A DNA stretch of 64,000 nucleotides from Reyranella sp. Lineage in GTDB: Bacteria > Pseudomonadota > Alphaproteobacteria > Reyranellales > Reyranellaceae. Shown here in pieces: positions 1-9,125 of the stretch. Below the pieces are notes generated by a model. That model saw nothing but the letters and a program-made list of their open reading frames with translations. It was not told where the DNA came from and did not search any database. Both the position numbers and the translations under genes were made by a program. The stretch is taken from the NCBI RefSeq assembly GCF_017305915.1, contig NZ_JAFKJN010000018.1:328840-392839 (forward strand), written 5' to 3'. How positions within the stretch are numbered: the stretch's first letter is position 1; the number at the start of each line of letters is the position of its first letter.

Positions 1-118
1 CCACGATCGGCTCCCAGCCGAACTCCGGCAGGTAGCGCGACAGCAGCCGCGCGCGATGGCCGCCGACCAGGTTGCTGGGCGCGAAATGGCTGCTCGCGAG
101 GACGAGGCGCCGGGTCAC
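1..118 (-). CDS. Glycosyltransferase, N-terminal fragment
   Basis: The first 39 codons of a gene that runs off the left edge. It starts at GTG and reads VTRRLVLASSHFAPSNLVGG, followed by HRARLLSRYLPEFGWEP. This is the usual opening of a GT-B family-4 glycosyltransferase, with an acceptor-domain strand and a Gly-Gly-His-Arg turn. The GTG overlaps the TGA of the upstream glycosyltransferase (GTGA), which implies translational coupling in the polysaccharide operon. Donor and acceptor sugars cannot be inferred from this fragment. Confidence 0.7.
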   Translation of the reverse strand, partial: MTRRLVLASSHFAPSNLVGGHRARLLSRYLPEFGWEPIV

Positions 119-1158
119 TTGGCCTTCCTCGCGACCAGGCGCGTGTAGAGCTCGAGATAGCGAGCCAGCACGGCCTCGGCGGAGAAGTGCTCGACCGCGC
201 GTTTGCGGCAGGCGGCGCGATCGATCCTGCCAAGCTTGGCCACCGCGTCGCAGCCCTCCGCGATCGATTCGATCAGGAAGCCCTCGACGCCCGGCCGCAC
301 GATCTCGGGCAGCGCGCCGGTCGGGCAGGAGATCACCGGCGTGCCGCAGGCCAGCGACTCTGCGAACACGATGCCGAACGGCTCGTTCCAGCGGATCGGC
401 ACGACCATCGCCCTGGCGCCGCCCAACAGCTTGTCCTTCTGCACGTCGTCGACCGGGCCGACATACTCGACGCCGTCGCGGCCGATCTCGGGCACGATCT
501 TGTCGCGCCAGTACTGGCCTTCCGGCCCGCTGTCGGAATGGTTGCCCGCGATGATCAGCTTGTTGCCGGTGCGACGCGCGATCTCGATCGCCCAATGCGC
601 GCCCTTGATCTCCTCGACGCGGCTCAGGAAGACCAGCGGCGCGTCGGCCGGCACGCTCGGGCTGAAATGCAGGCTCTCGGTGTCGGCGAAGTTGGGGATG
701 CCCAGCCATTCGCCGCCGCTCGGCCGGCCGTTGCGTGCGATGTATTCGCTGCAGCCGGTGAAGGTCAGCGTACCGGGCGCGGCGAGCCTGCTCGCGAAGC
801 CCACGGTGCGCGGCGTCGGCTCGCGCTGGAACGACATCACCAGCGGCACGCGACCGCGCAGATGCGGCGTCAGGTAGGCGATGCGCGAGAAGCTGTGCAC
901 CAGGTCAGGCCGGAAGTCGCGCTTGGCCTTCCACAAGGCCAGTGTGTTCGAGACCGTGTCGCCGCGCGACAAAGAGCTCTTGCCCGGCCAGGGATAGAAG
1001 ACGTCGGCCGAACATGTCGAGCCCTCGCGTGCCACCAGGCCGACCTGATGGCCCTTGGCCTTCAGGCGGCGCACCAGCACGTCGACGATGCGCTCGATGC
1101 CGCCATAGAGACGCGGCGGCACCTCGATCTCGGGATCGGCGGTCAGCAGGAGGCGCAT
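115..1158 (-). CDS. Family-4 (GT-B) glycosyltransferase
   Basis: 347 residues. The N-terminus carries the GT-B acceptor-domain loop PRLYGGIERIVDVLVRRL. The C-terminal donor domain (about residues 180-330) has an FLSRVEEIKGAHWAIEIA segment and the nucleotide-sugar motif EPFGIVFAESLACGTPVI, whose EX7E pair is the expected catalytic/donor-binding signature. It is probably a cytoplasmic, membrane-associated enzyme adding one sugar to a lipid-linked exopolysaccharide repeat unit. It overlaps the previous gene by one base at its start and the next by four at its stop, so it sits inside a tight operon. The substrate is unknown. Confidence 0.88.
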   Translation of the reverse strand: MRLLLTADPEIEVPPRLYGGIERIVDVLVRRLKAKGHQVGLVAREGSTCSADVFYPWPGKSSLSRGDTVSNTLALWKAKRDFRPDLVHSFSRIAYLTPHLRGRVPLVMSFQREPTPRTVGFASRLAAPGTLTFTGCSEYIARNGRPSGGEWLGIPNFADTESLHFSPSVPADAPLVFLSRVEEIKGAHWAIEIARRTGNKLIIAGNHSDSGPEGQYWRDKIVPEIGRDGVEYVGPVDDVQKDKLLGGARAMVVPIRWNEPFGIVFAESLACGTPVISCPTGALPEIVRPGVEGFLIESIAEGCDAVAKLGRIDRAACRKRAVEHFSAEAVLARYLELYTRLVARKAK

Positions 1159-2387
1159 CAACGCCCTCCTCGCGCGAACGCGGTCTCGACCGAGGCCAGC
1201 AACGCCCGCTTCTCGGTCTCCCAGTTGTAGCGCTCGCGGCCGAGCCGCGTGGCGTGCGCCTTGGCAGCCTCGAGGCCGCCGGCGAGTCGGTCGAGCGCCA
1301 TCGCGATGCCCGCGGGATCGGACAGCGACACCACGGCCGCCGCCTCGCCGAGATCGGGCGCGAGCTGGCGCTGGGCGGGCGTGTCGCTCATCACCACCGG
1401 CACGCCGGCCAGCAGATAGGTGAAGATCTTGTTGGTGAGGCAGAGCCGGCGGTTCTCGCTCACGTCGGTCTCCAGCGACAGGCCGAGGTCGTAGGCGGCT
1501 GCCAGCCGCACCATCTCGTCCGGCGAGGCCATCGGCAGCACGCGCACGCGGTCGGCGAGGCCGAGGTCGCGCGCCATCGCCAGCAAGGCCGCGCCATGGG
1601 CCCACGGATCGGCGCCGCGCAGGTCGAGCTCGATGCTTGTGCGAGCCACGGCCATCGCTTGCAGAAAGGGCTGCAATCCGCGATCGAGACCGATGGTCTG
1701 CGAGAACCAGTAGGCGCGCAGCGGCGCCCCGGCAGGACGCGGCGCGGCCGGCTGGTGCGGCGCCATCTTGAGCGGAAAGACGTTCAGCACCGACACCGGT
1801 TGCACGCCATAGGCCGAGGCATAGGCCTTGGCGATCAGCGGCGACGCGGCGGTGAGATGCTTGCAGCGCGGCAGCCACTTGGCTTCGACGGCCCGCACCG
1901 TCGCCATGCGCAGCGACTCGGCCGGCGAGCCGTCGCCTTCGCCCGAATGGAAATCCTCGGCATCGAAGCCGAGCAGCGCGCCGTAGCGCTCGGCTGCGGC
2001 GCCGGCCGCGGGCAGCGCCGCGGTGTAGTGCGCGATGTAGAGGTCGGCCGCCACGCCGCAGGCGGCTTCGCGCAGGATCGCGACCGGTCCGCCCGACGCG
2101 GGTGCGGCGATCGCCGACGGAATGCTGACGCCGACGCCGTCGATCACCTTTGCCGCGACGCGCGCCGCGGCGCGGACATAGCGCTCGCTCGAGGCGCGCG
2201 GGGCGCGAACCACACGCCACCTCGCCTGGCCGCTGATCTCGTCGTCGAAGCGGCGCAGGCCCTGCGAGTAGTCGGACACCACCGCGGTGACCTCATAGCC
2301 AGCGTCCTGCAGCGCATCGGCTTCCTTCACGATGCGCGGATTGGCGGCGAGATTGCCGGGCGTCACGAGGCAGATGCGGCGCGCCAT
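1158..2387 (-). CDS. Glycosyltransferase (GT-B, family-4-like)
   Basis: 409 residues, start ATG overlapping the upstream TGA. The N-terminus RRICLVTPGNLAANPRIVKE is a typical family-4 Rossmann opening ('NPRIVKEADAL'). The C-terminal half contains TNKIFTYLLAGVPVVMSDTP, the donor-domain helix that replaces a canonical EX7E motif in this subgroup. No membrane segment is obvious, so it is likely a soluble or peripheral enzyme at the inner face of the cytoplasmic membrane. Its place between other glycosyltransferases suggests it extends the same repeat unit. The precise linkage cannot be told from the sequence. Confidence 0.85.
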   Translation of the reverse strand: MARRICLVTPGNLAANPRIVKEADALQDAGYEVTAVVSDYSQGLRRFDDEISGQARWRVVRAPRASSERYVRAAARVAAKVIDGVGVSIPSAIAAPASGGPVAILREAACGVAADLYIAHYTAALPAAGAAAERYGALLGFDAEDFHSGEGDGSPAESLRMATVRAVEAKWLPRCKHLTAASPLIAKAYASAYGVQPVSVLNVFPLKMAPHQPAAPRPAGAPLRAYWFSQTIGLDRGLQPFLQAMAVARTSIELDLRGADPWAHGAALLAMARDLGLADRVRVLPMASPDEMVRLAAAYDLGLSLETDVSENRRLCLTNKIFTYLLAGVPVVMSDTPAQRQLAPDLGEAAAVVSLSDPAGIAMALDRLAGGLEAAKAHATRLGRERYNWETEKRALLASVETAFARGGR

Positions 2388-3469
2388 CAGCGCCTCTCCT
2401 CGACGAAGCGGGCCAGCAGGCGCTGCGCCGCCGCGCCAAAATGCTTGCGGCGATACGGCTCGACGGCGGCGGGATCGGCGCGGCCACGGCCGAGCTGGTC
2501 GAGGATCGTCGCCGCCAGCGCCTCGCGGTCGGACGGATCGACCAGTGCGCCGATCCGCTCGGGCACCGCGTCGGCGCTGCCGCCGCCCACGCCGCCGACG
2601 ACGCGCACGCCGCAGCCTGCCGCCTCGAGATAGGCGATGCCGAAGCCTTCCTGTGTGCTCGGCATGACGTAGAGATCGGCGAGGCGATAGAGATCGAGCA
2701 GCTCCTCCTCCGGCACGAAGCCCAGGAAGCGCACGGCATCCGGCCCAGCCAGCGCGAGCGCGCGCTGCTCGAGCCAGGCGCGATCGTCGCCGCCGCCCGC
2801 CACGGCATGCACCGCCGTCGGATACTTGGCGCGCACCGCCGGCAGGGCGCCGAACACCTCTTGATGTCCCTTGTAGCGCTCGCCGGCCGACATGCGGCCG
2901 ACGGTCAGCAGGATCGGGCCCGGCCCCAGCGCCAGCTTCTCGCGCAGCGCGTCGGAGGCGGGACCCGGCTGGTACTTGTCCTGCACCGTGTCGGGCAGCA
3001 CCCGCACCTTGTGCGGCGGCAAGTCGACCCAGCGCAGCAGGATCGCGCGCGTGCCGCGGCTCACCGCCGTCACCAGGTCGGCGGCCTCGATGGCGCGGCG
3101 GCGCAACGCGGGCTGCGAGGTCCAGATCTCGGTGCCATGCACCTGCAGCCAGTAGCGCGCGCCGATCAGGCGAGCGGCGAGCCAGGCGACCGGCGCCATG
3201 AAGGCATGGCCGCAGAACACCGTATCGAACGGCCCGCGCCGCCATGCCGTCCACAGCGCATTGAGCGAATAGCGCAAACTGCCGAAAATCGGCGGCTGCT
3301 GCTCGATGCCGGCCGGCAACGCGATGCCCTTGGCGTCGCCTTTGCGGGGCAGCACCAGGATGCGCGCGCCGCCTTCGGCCAGGGCCTCGAACAGGTCCTG
3401 GTTGTAGCGGGCGATGCCGCCGCCCATGCCGTAACAATCGCTGACGAGAGCGAGCATGCGTGCGGTCAT
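2387..3469 (-). CDS. Family-4 (GT-B) glycosyltransferase
   Basis: 360 residues. I chose the ATG at 3469 because it follows the asnB stop by seven bases and gives the standard opening MTARMLALVSDCYGMGGGIA; the frame stays open further upstream but only inside asnB. The donor domain shows LLTVGRMSAGERYKGHQEV and MPSTQEGFGIAYLEAAGCG, with the EX7E pair intact. Length and motifs match cytoplasmic glycosyltransferases of exopolysaccharide pathways. It overlaps the next glycosyltransferase by one base, so the two are probably translationally coupled. Confidence 0.87.
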   Translation of the reverse strand: MTARMLALVSDCYGMGGGIARYNQDLFEALAEGGARILVLPRKGDAKGIALPAGIEQQPPIFGSLRYSLNALWTAWRRGPFDTVFCGHAFMAPVAWLAARLIGARYWLQVHGTEIWTSQPALRRRAIEAADLVTAVSRGTRAILLRWVDLPPHKVRVLPDTVQDKYQPGPASDALREKLALGPGPILLTVGRMSAGERYKGHQEVFGALPAVRAKYPTAVHAVAGGGDDRAWLEQRALALAGPDAVRFLGFVPEEELLDLYRLADLYVMPSTQEGFGIAYLEAAGCGVRVVGGVGGGSADAVPERIGALVDPSDREALAATILDQLGRGRADPAAVEPYRRKHFGAAAQRLLARFVEERR

Positions 3470-3476
3470 GGGCGGG

Positions 3477-5309
3477 TCAGGCCGCGGAGCCGGTCCAGCC
3501 GGCCTGCCAGACGCGCCGGGCCCAGACGCGCGAGGCGCTGGAGAAGCCGATATCGCTGGCGCCGCCCGAGGCGCTGGAAGCGTCGTGCATCCAGCGGCCG
3601 ACCGGCGTGGTGAAGCCGGTCTTGGGCCGCGCGCGGCTCGCGTCGGGCAAGGGCGGCTGCGGCACGTCGGCCACCGCCTCCTTGGCCTTGATCGCGGCCA
3701 GCACGTCGCCCGGCGGCAAGGCGGCAAGGAAGAACGGATCGACGTAAGGCACGCGGATCTCGATCGACTGCGCCATGCCGGCCCAGTCGGCGTCGCGCAG
3801 CAACTGGTTGCGCATATAGAGCGACGTCTCGAGCGCTGCGACGCGGTCGAAGTCGCTGAGGCCCCGCCCCGCCTGCAGCTCGGCGGCGATGTGGCTGAGC
3901 GGCGCCAGGCGACGCAGCCCCTCCTCGACCAGCTTCGGGTCGAGCAGGCCGTCGAGCTCCCACGGCATGTAGACGCCGCGCCGCAGCAGATAGGCGCCCG
4001 CCCAGTCGCCGCCGTACTGCACCACGCCCGCCGCCTTGGGATGCAGGTGCGCGCCGGAGGCGATGGAGGACGACATCAGGCGGCGCACCAGCGCGCCGAG
4101 GCCCGGCACGAAGCGGAACGGCCGCAGCCAGTGGACGCTGCGCGGCACCTCGCGGAACGAGGGATAGCCGCCGAGGCACTCGTCGGCGCCTAGCCCGCTC
4201 AGCGCCACCTTGATGCCGGCCTCGCGCGCGGCCTTGGCGACGAACCAGGTGTTGATGCCGTCGATGGTCGGCAGGTCCATCGCGTCGAGGATCGCCGGCA
4301 GATCGCGCTCGAACTCGGCGCGGTCGACGGTGCGCACGACGTGGCGCGCGCCGTAGCGCCGGGCGATCTCGGCGGCGAGCGGCGCCTCGTCGTTGCCTAA
4401 GCCCATGTACTCGGCGAAGGAGAGCGTGACGGCGAGCGGATCGCGCACGCCCAATTCGGCCATGGTGCCGAGCAGCGCGCCGGAATCGAGGCCGGCCGAC
4501 AGGAACACCGCCACCGGCACGTCGGCGACGAGGTGATGGCGAACCGAATCGTGCACCGCGGCACTGAGCTGGCGGCGCGCTTCGTCGGCACCGACGATAC
4601 CCGTACGGCGACCGAGCGACTGCGCGACGCTGTAGTAGACGTGCGGCGCGTGCGGGCCGGTGGCGTCGACCAGCACGGTGGCGCCGGCCGGCACCGACCG
4701 GATGTCGCGCCATACGGTGAACGGCTCGGGCACGCTGCCCAGCAGATGGAAGCCGACGATGCCCGCCGGATCGGGATCGCGGCTGACCGCGCCTCCCGCC
4801 AGCAGCGCCTTGGCCTGCGAGGCGAAGCGCACGGTCCAGCCGTCGTCGGCGTAGTACAGCGGCTTGATGCCGAGCGGATCGCGCGCCAGCAGGAGCTGCC
4901 GCTTCGCTCTATCCCACAGGCCGAAGGCGAACATGCCGCGCAGCGCCGCGACCATCGAGGGCCCACGATCGGCATAGAGCTGCAGCAGCACCTCGGTGTC
5001 GGAGTCGGAGCGGAAGCGATAGCCCTTGGCCGCGAGCTCGGCCTTCAGCTCCTTGTAGTTATAGATCTCGCCGTTGAAGGTGATGGTGAGCGCCCCGTCG
5101 GCGCTGTGCATCGGCTGCGCGCCGCGCTCCGACAGGTCGATGATCGCCAGCCGCCGATGGGTGAAGCCGACGCGGCCGTCGTCGGAGAACCAGTCGCCGC
5201 TGCCGTCGGGCCCGCGCGCCGCCATGCGGGCGTTCATGCGGGCGAGCTCGGCGCGGTCGACCGGCGGGGCGACGTCGAGATAGGCGTGGAGGCCGGCTAT
5301 TCCGCACAT
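3477..5309 (-). CDS. asnB: Asparagine synthase (glutamine-hydrolysing) type amidotransferase
   Basis: 610 residues. Begins MCGIAGLH, so Cys2 is the N-terminal nucleophile of the class-II glutaminase domain (about 1-200; RGPDGSG, NGEIYNY and SDTEV glutamine-binding motifs are present). The synthetase domain (about 220-580) has the PP-loop as LSAGLDSG. By family it makes asparagine or amidates another carboxylate using glutamine and ATP. Its place between the initiating sugar transferase and three glycosyltransferases suggests it may amidate a sugar acid of the polysaccharide rather than supply asparagine; that is inference. Length is normal for the family. Confidence 0.88.
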   Translation of the reverse strand: MCGIAGLHAYLDVAPPVDRAELARMNARMAARGPDGSGDWFSDDGRVGFTHRRLAIIDLSERGAQPMHSADGALTITFNGEIYNYKELKAELAAKGYRFRSDSDTEVLLQLYADRGPSMVAALRGMFAFGLWDRAKRQLLLARDPLGIKPLYYADDGWTVRFASQAKALLAGGAVSRDPDPAGIVGFHLLGSVPEPFTVWRDIRSVPAGATVLVDATGPHAPHVYYSVAQSLGRRTGIVGADEARRQLSAAVHDSVRHHLVADVPVAVFLSAGLDSGALLGTMAELGVRDPLAVTLSFAEYMGLGNDEAPLAAEIARRYGARHVVRTVDRAEFERDLPAILDAMDLPTIDGINTWFVAKAAREAGIKVALSGLGADECLGGYPSFREVPRSVHWLRPFRFVPGLGALVRRLMSSSIASGAHLHPKAAGVVQYGGDWAGAYLLRRGVYMPWELDGLLDPKLVEEGLRRLAPLSHIAAELQAGRGLSDFDRVAALETSLYMRNQLLRDADWAGMAQSIEIRVPYVDPFFLAALPPGDVLAAIKAKEAVADVPQPPLPDASRARPKTGFTTPVGRWMHDASSASGGASDIGFSSASRVWARRVWQAGWTGSAA

Positions 5310-5333
5310 GTTGGGGAGCGTTCGACCTAGGTG

Positions 5334-6680
5334 TTAGCGGGCGCCGGCGCCGCCGAGCAGGACGGCGAAGGTCCGCAGCACGATCATCACATCGAGCCAG
5401 AGCGAGCAGTGTTTCAGGTAGTAGAGATCGTACTCCAGCTTGTGGCGCATTTCCTCGGCTTCGTGCGCGTAGCCCTGGTTGATCTGCGCCCAGCCGGTGA
5501 CGCCGGGACGGACGATTCCCCTTAGCGCAAAATGCGGAATATCCTGGACATACTGAACATCGAGCGTCAGCGCCTCGGGCCTGGGGCCGACCCAGCTCAT
5601 GTCGCCGCGCAGCACGTTCACGAGCTGCGGCAGCTCGTCGAGCCGGAAGCGGCGCAGGATGTGGCCGACGCGGGTGATGCGGTCGTCGACGGCCTGGGTG
5701 AAGCTCGGTCCGCCGGCGCCGTGCCGCATGGTACGGAACTTGATCATGCGGAAGACGCGGCCGCGCCGCCCCACCCGCTCCTGCAGGAAGAAGATCGGCC
5801 CCGGGCTGTCGAAGCGCACGATCAGCGCCAGCACCACCAGGATCGGCACCAGGATCGGCAGCATCAGCACAGTCAGCAGGATCTCCAGCCCGCGGCGGAT
5901 CACCAGGTACTGGCGCGACGGCAGCAGCGCGCCGAATTCGTTGGGCGTCAGCCCGCCGAGCGGCGTGCGGCCGGTCAGGCCCTCGACGATGTAGCGCCGG
6001 TCGAGCACCGGCACGCCGGCGATCGCAGCACCTGCCAATGCCGACGCCTGGCTCTCGGTGAGGTCGGGGCCGAGGTCGGCCACCATGGCATCGACCCGGA
6101 TGCCCATCTTCTGAACCTCGTCGTAGGTGACCCATCGGCAGGCCTTGGCCTCCGGCATCTCGGCGATCAGCGTCGCCGGCACGACGGCGTAGTTGCGCAC
6201 CAGGTAGCGGCCGCGCAGCTGCGCCACGAAGGCCATCCACAGGATGGCGAGCACGCCCGAGCCGAACAGCTGCACGCGCGAATAGTCAGAGCGCATCAGC
6301 ACCAGGATGACGGCGATCGCCGAATAGGCGAGCACGGCGACCGGCGCCACGTAGCCCAGGTTGCCCTGCAGGGTCGGCCGTGGGAACGCATCGAGCCGCC
6401 GGCCGCAGTACCACACGATCACGTAGGCCGCGGCGGTCGCGAGAATGGTCTGCTCGGTGGCGCCGATGCCTTGGGCGAAGGGCTCGCCGGTGGCATAGAT
6501 CGGGATCGGCAGGACGACGCAAAAGACGAAGCCGCCCAGCGCATCGAGCCAGGTCTCGAAGAATCGTTCCGGCGCCGACCGGATCGCCGGCGCGGCGCGG
6601 GACGGCTTCGTGCCGTCCGATGAAGGCCCTCCAGCCTCCGCCGGCATCGCTCTCCGCAAGATGACCGCTCCTTCAAACAC
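5334..6680 (-). CDS. Exopolysaccharide polyprenyl glycosylphosphotransferase (initiating sugar transferase)
   Basis: 448 residues. The N-terminal half has several hydrophobic segments (about 45-170), then a cytoplasmic region and one more membrane segment near residue 265. The C-terminal catalytic domain has all family landmarks: FDSPGPIFFLQERVG, RMIKFRTMR, FRLDELPQLVNVLRGDMS, VGPRPE, RPGVTGWAQINQGY and KLEYDLYYLKH. The family (WbaP/WcaJ/ExoY-like) transfers a sugar-1-phosphate from UDP-sugar to undecaprenyl phosphate, the first step of repeat-unit assembly. It sits 24 bases upstream of asnB. The start is the first ATG; internal Met12 is an alternative. Confidence 0.92.
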   Translation of the reverse strand: MFEGAVILRRAMPAEAGGPSSDGTKPSRAAPAIRSAPERFFETWLDALGGFVFCVVLPIPIYATGEPFAQGIGATEQTILATAAAYVIVWYCGRRLDAFPRPTLQGNLGYVAPVAVLAYSAIAVILVLMRSDYSRVQLFGSGVLAILWMAFVAQLRGRYLVRNYAVVPATLIAEMPEAKACRWVTYDEVQKMGIRVDAMVADLGPDLTESQASALAGAAIAGVPVLDRRYIVEGLTGRTPLGGLTPNEFGALLPSRQYLVIRRGLEILLTVLMLPILVPILVVLALIVRFDSPGPIFFLQERVGRRGRVFRMIKFRTMRHGAGGPSFTQAVDDRITRVGHILRRFRLDELPQLVNVLRGDMSWVGPRPEALTLDVQYVQDIPHFALRGIVRPGVTGWAQINQGYAHEAEEMRHKLEYDLYYLKHCSLWLDVMIVLRTFAVLLGGAGAR

Positions 6681-6809
6681 AGGGGCGCGCCGCTACGCGC
6701 GCAAGGTCACGCGAGGCCCACCCCCGCGGTTCCTGTCGCTGGAAAATCACACCCAAAATACCCTAGCCGCGTGCCCCAGCACACTGCCTGCACCCATAAT
6801 GAGATTACT

Positions 6810-8348
6810 TTATTCCTCGGCCTCCGTAAAGGACGGTTCTTGCACGGGCGTGCGGTAAAATGTCTGGGCCCAGCCCATGCCCAGGAACGCTGCGGAAACG
6901 AAGGCGATGGCCGGGATCTGCAGGCTGAAATCGACTACGGAATGCAGGATCGCGATCCCGGGCACCGCGACCGCCGCGACCATCAGGTAGCGGTGCCGTC
7001 GCCGCCGCCAGGCGCCGACCAGGCAGACGCCCCAGGGGATCAGCACCGTCAGCAGGCCGGGCACCGTTCCGAGCACGCCGGTCTCGACCAGGAGCTCGAT
7101 CGGCGTGGAGTGCGCCTTGTCGTTGGTCAGGCGGATGCGGTCGGGCTGGTAGGCGGCAAAGATCTCGGGATAGGTGCCGAGCCCCCAGCCCAGCCAGGGC
7201 GAGGCCTGGGCGGCCTGCAGCGAGGTCTGCCAGATGGCGGTGCGGTTGAACTGCGCGGTGTCGCCCAGCAGCGACACCTTGCGCAGCATCGTGCCGCCCG
7301 CGACGCCCAGCATGACCACGCCGATCACTACCCCCGCGATCATGGTTCGGCGGACATGGGCGGCCGACCGCCAGCGCCCGCGCATCGAGAGATAGAGCAG
7401 CCCGACCGTCACCACTGCGGTCACCGCGAAGGCGGCGCGCGACGACGAGAAGAGCTGCGCGCCCAGGAACAGCAACGCCAGCGCCACAAGCACCGGCGTG
7501 GCCCCGCTCAGCCGGCGCAGCAGCCGCGTGCCGCCGTCCTCGTCGTCGCCCTCGAAGGCGCGCTGGCGGCGGCGCTCCTGCAGCACCATGGCGACCGCCG
7601 CAGCGAACGCCATGCCGACAAAGCAGCCGAAGGAATTGCTGTTGGCGAAGGTGCCGGACATCAGGCAGCGGTCGCCGGTGTAGTCGCCCTGCTTCTTGAG
7701 CAGCGCCCCGACATAGCAGCCGCCGGTCGCCACCTGCTGCAGCAGGCCGTAGACCACGACGAACCCCGCGCTCGCCAGCAGCGCATAGAGCAGCAGACGC
7801 GCCCGCTTCGGCTCGCGGAACAGCGCGCGGGCGATCACGAACACCAGCACCGAGGCGAGGCAGCGCAGCAGCGTATCGCGCGTCTGGTCGACGGCGAGCG
7901 TCGGTACCGCGGCGTGGACCTGGCCGAGCAGCAACTGGGCGCGGGCATAGAACGGCGCGCTGCCGGTCGCCGGCGCGAGCGTCGAGAGTTGCAGCAGGCC
8001 GACGAAGGTGAACGCCAGGAAGCAGACGAGCAGCGCCAGCAGCGGCCAGCGCTCCTTCGGCTCGACCGCGAAGCCGCGCGGATCGCCCAGCCCCAGCGCG
8101 CACAGGATGCCGATCGTGCCCAGCATCATCAGCAGCGGCGCCCAGGCCCAATCGCGGTTGGCGCCGAGCGGCAATGGCGCCAGCGCCAGCAGCAGCAGGA
8201 ACGAAGCGATCGTCAGCCAGCCCGCGATCATCACCGCAAAGCGCGGCCAGTCGATGCGGCCGAGCTCCTCGACCGGCTCCTCGTCGTGATGGCGGCGGCG
8301 ACGGCGGCGACGATGATGGCGACGGCGGGGCCGATCGTCGTCGCTCAT
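6810..8348 (-). CDS. O-antigen ligase / Wzy-like polysaccharide polymerase
   Basis: 512 residues with roughly ten to twelve hydrophobic segments. It has the Wzy_C-type landmarks SGTFANSNSFGCF, SSSRAAFAVTAVV and the periplasmic loop ASPWLGWGLGTYPEIF followed by AHSTPIELLVETGVLG. The conserved His and Arg of this loop are where O-antigen ligases and Wzy polymerases act on lipid-linked glycans at the periplasmic face. The N-terminus before the first membrane segment is unusual: SDDDRPRRRHHRRRRRRRHH, a run of Arg and His. The ATG overlaps the stop of the upstream gene (ATGA). Whether it polymerises or ligates cannot be decided. Confidence 0.85.
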   Translation of the reverse strand: MSDDDRPRRRHHRRRRRRRHHDEEPVEELGRIDWPRFAVMIAGWLTIASFLLLLALAPLPLGANRDWAWAPLLMMLGTIGILCALGLGDPRGFAVEPKERWPLLALLVCFLAFTFVGLLQLSTLAPATGSAPFYARAQLLLGQVHAAVPTLAVDQTRDTLLRCLASVLVFVIARALFREPKRARLLLYALLASAGFVVVYGLLQQVATGGCYVGALLKKQGDYTGDRCLMSGTFANSNSFGCFVGMAFAAAVAMVLQERRRQRAFEGDDEDGGTRLLRRLSGATPVLVALALLFLGAQLFSSSRAAFAVTAVVTVGLLYLSMRGRWRSAAHVRRTMIAGVVIGVVMLGVAGGTMLRKVSLLGDTAQFNRTAIWQTSLQAAQASPWLGWGLGTYPEIFAAYQPDRIRLTNDKAHSTPIELLVETGVLGTVPGLLTVLIPWGVCLVGAWRRRRHRYLMVAAVAVPGIAILHSVVDFSLQIPAIAFVSAAFLGMGWAQTFYRTPVQEPSFTEAEE

Positions 8349-9070
8349 CGCTTGTTCACCTGTTCGATGATCTTGGCCAGCTCCTGCGGCGCGCCGGGGA
8401 TGTCGCGCAGGAACCAGGTGAGGATCGCGTGGTCGGCGGCCGAGCGCGTGGCGTAGCCGAACAGCCGGCGATCGGTGCTCGACTGCCGCCACATCGTCTC
8501 GACGTGGCGCTTCAGCCGCTCCTTCTCCGGGCCGGTCAGCAGGGGCCAGCAGTCGAGGATCAGCCGCAGCCGCGTCGGCCAGGCCTGCGGGATGCCGCCC
8601 GCCATCTGCTGCGAGGTGAACATCAGGGCCACGACCTGGCGCGACGGGCCCGCGAGCTGCAGCTGCACGGCGGCGAGCCGCAGCCAGTCGATGCCATGGG
8701 CCGGTGCGTTGGCGAGGCCGGCGATCAGATCGGTGCGGGAGCGGCGCAGCCAGTCGGTGCGCTCGCCAGCCTCGAGCCCGGCCGACGGCGTCTGGGCCGT
8801 CGAGGCCAGCAGCTCCGAGCGCTCGAGGATGCGCGACGCCATCGGATCGAGAGCGATCGCCCGGCTCAGCGCCTCCACCCCGGCGGCGGCTTCCTTGCGG
8901 TCGATCCGCTTCTCGGTGCGCAGGGCATAAAGGACGCTGTCGGCCTGCTGGGCCTGCCAGGCCGCCTGCGCGATCGGCCAGCCCAGGACGATGGCGACGA
9001 GGCCGCCCATGACCGTCAGGCCCCGGGTGAGCCAATTCAGGAAGAGCGACAGGAAGTTTCCCCCAAGCAC
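8345..9070 (-). CDS. Hypothetical membrane-anchored protein of the polysaccharide operon
   Basis: 241 residues, family not recognised. One hydrophobic N-terminal segment (about residues 17-37, GLTVMGGLVAIVLGWPIAQA) would leave the rest periplasmic. The remainder is helical and rich in Leu, Arg and Ala, with a TPR-like flavour around VEALSRAIALDPMASRILER. It is the first gene of the minus-strand operon and overlaps the Wzy-like gene by four bases, so it is probably an accessory factor of polymerisation or export. No catalytic motif is visible. Confidence 0.7.
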   Translation of the reverse strand: MLGGNFLSLFLNWLTRGLTVMGGLVAIVLGWPIAQAAWQAQQADSVLYALRTEKRIDRKEAAAGVEALSRAIALDPMASRILERSELLASTAQTPSAGLEAGERTDWLRRSRTDLIAGLANAPAHGIDWLRLAAVQLQLAGPSRQVVALMFTSQQMAGGIPQAWPTRLRLILDCWPLLTGPEKERLKRHVETMWRQSSTDRRLFGYATRSAADHAILTWFLRDIPGAPQELAKIIEQVNKR

Positions 9071-9125
9071 GGCCGGCTATTATCCCGCCAGTCCTACCTC
9101 TTTGCAGTCTTAAGTCAAAATGGCG

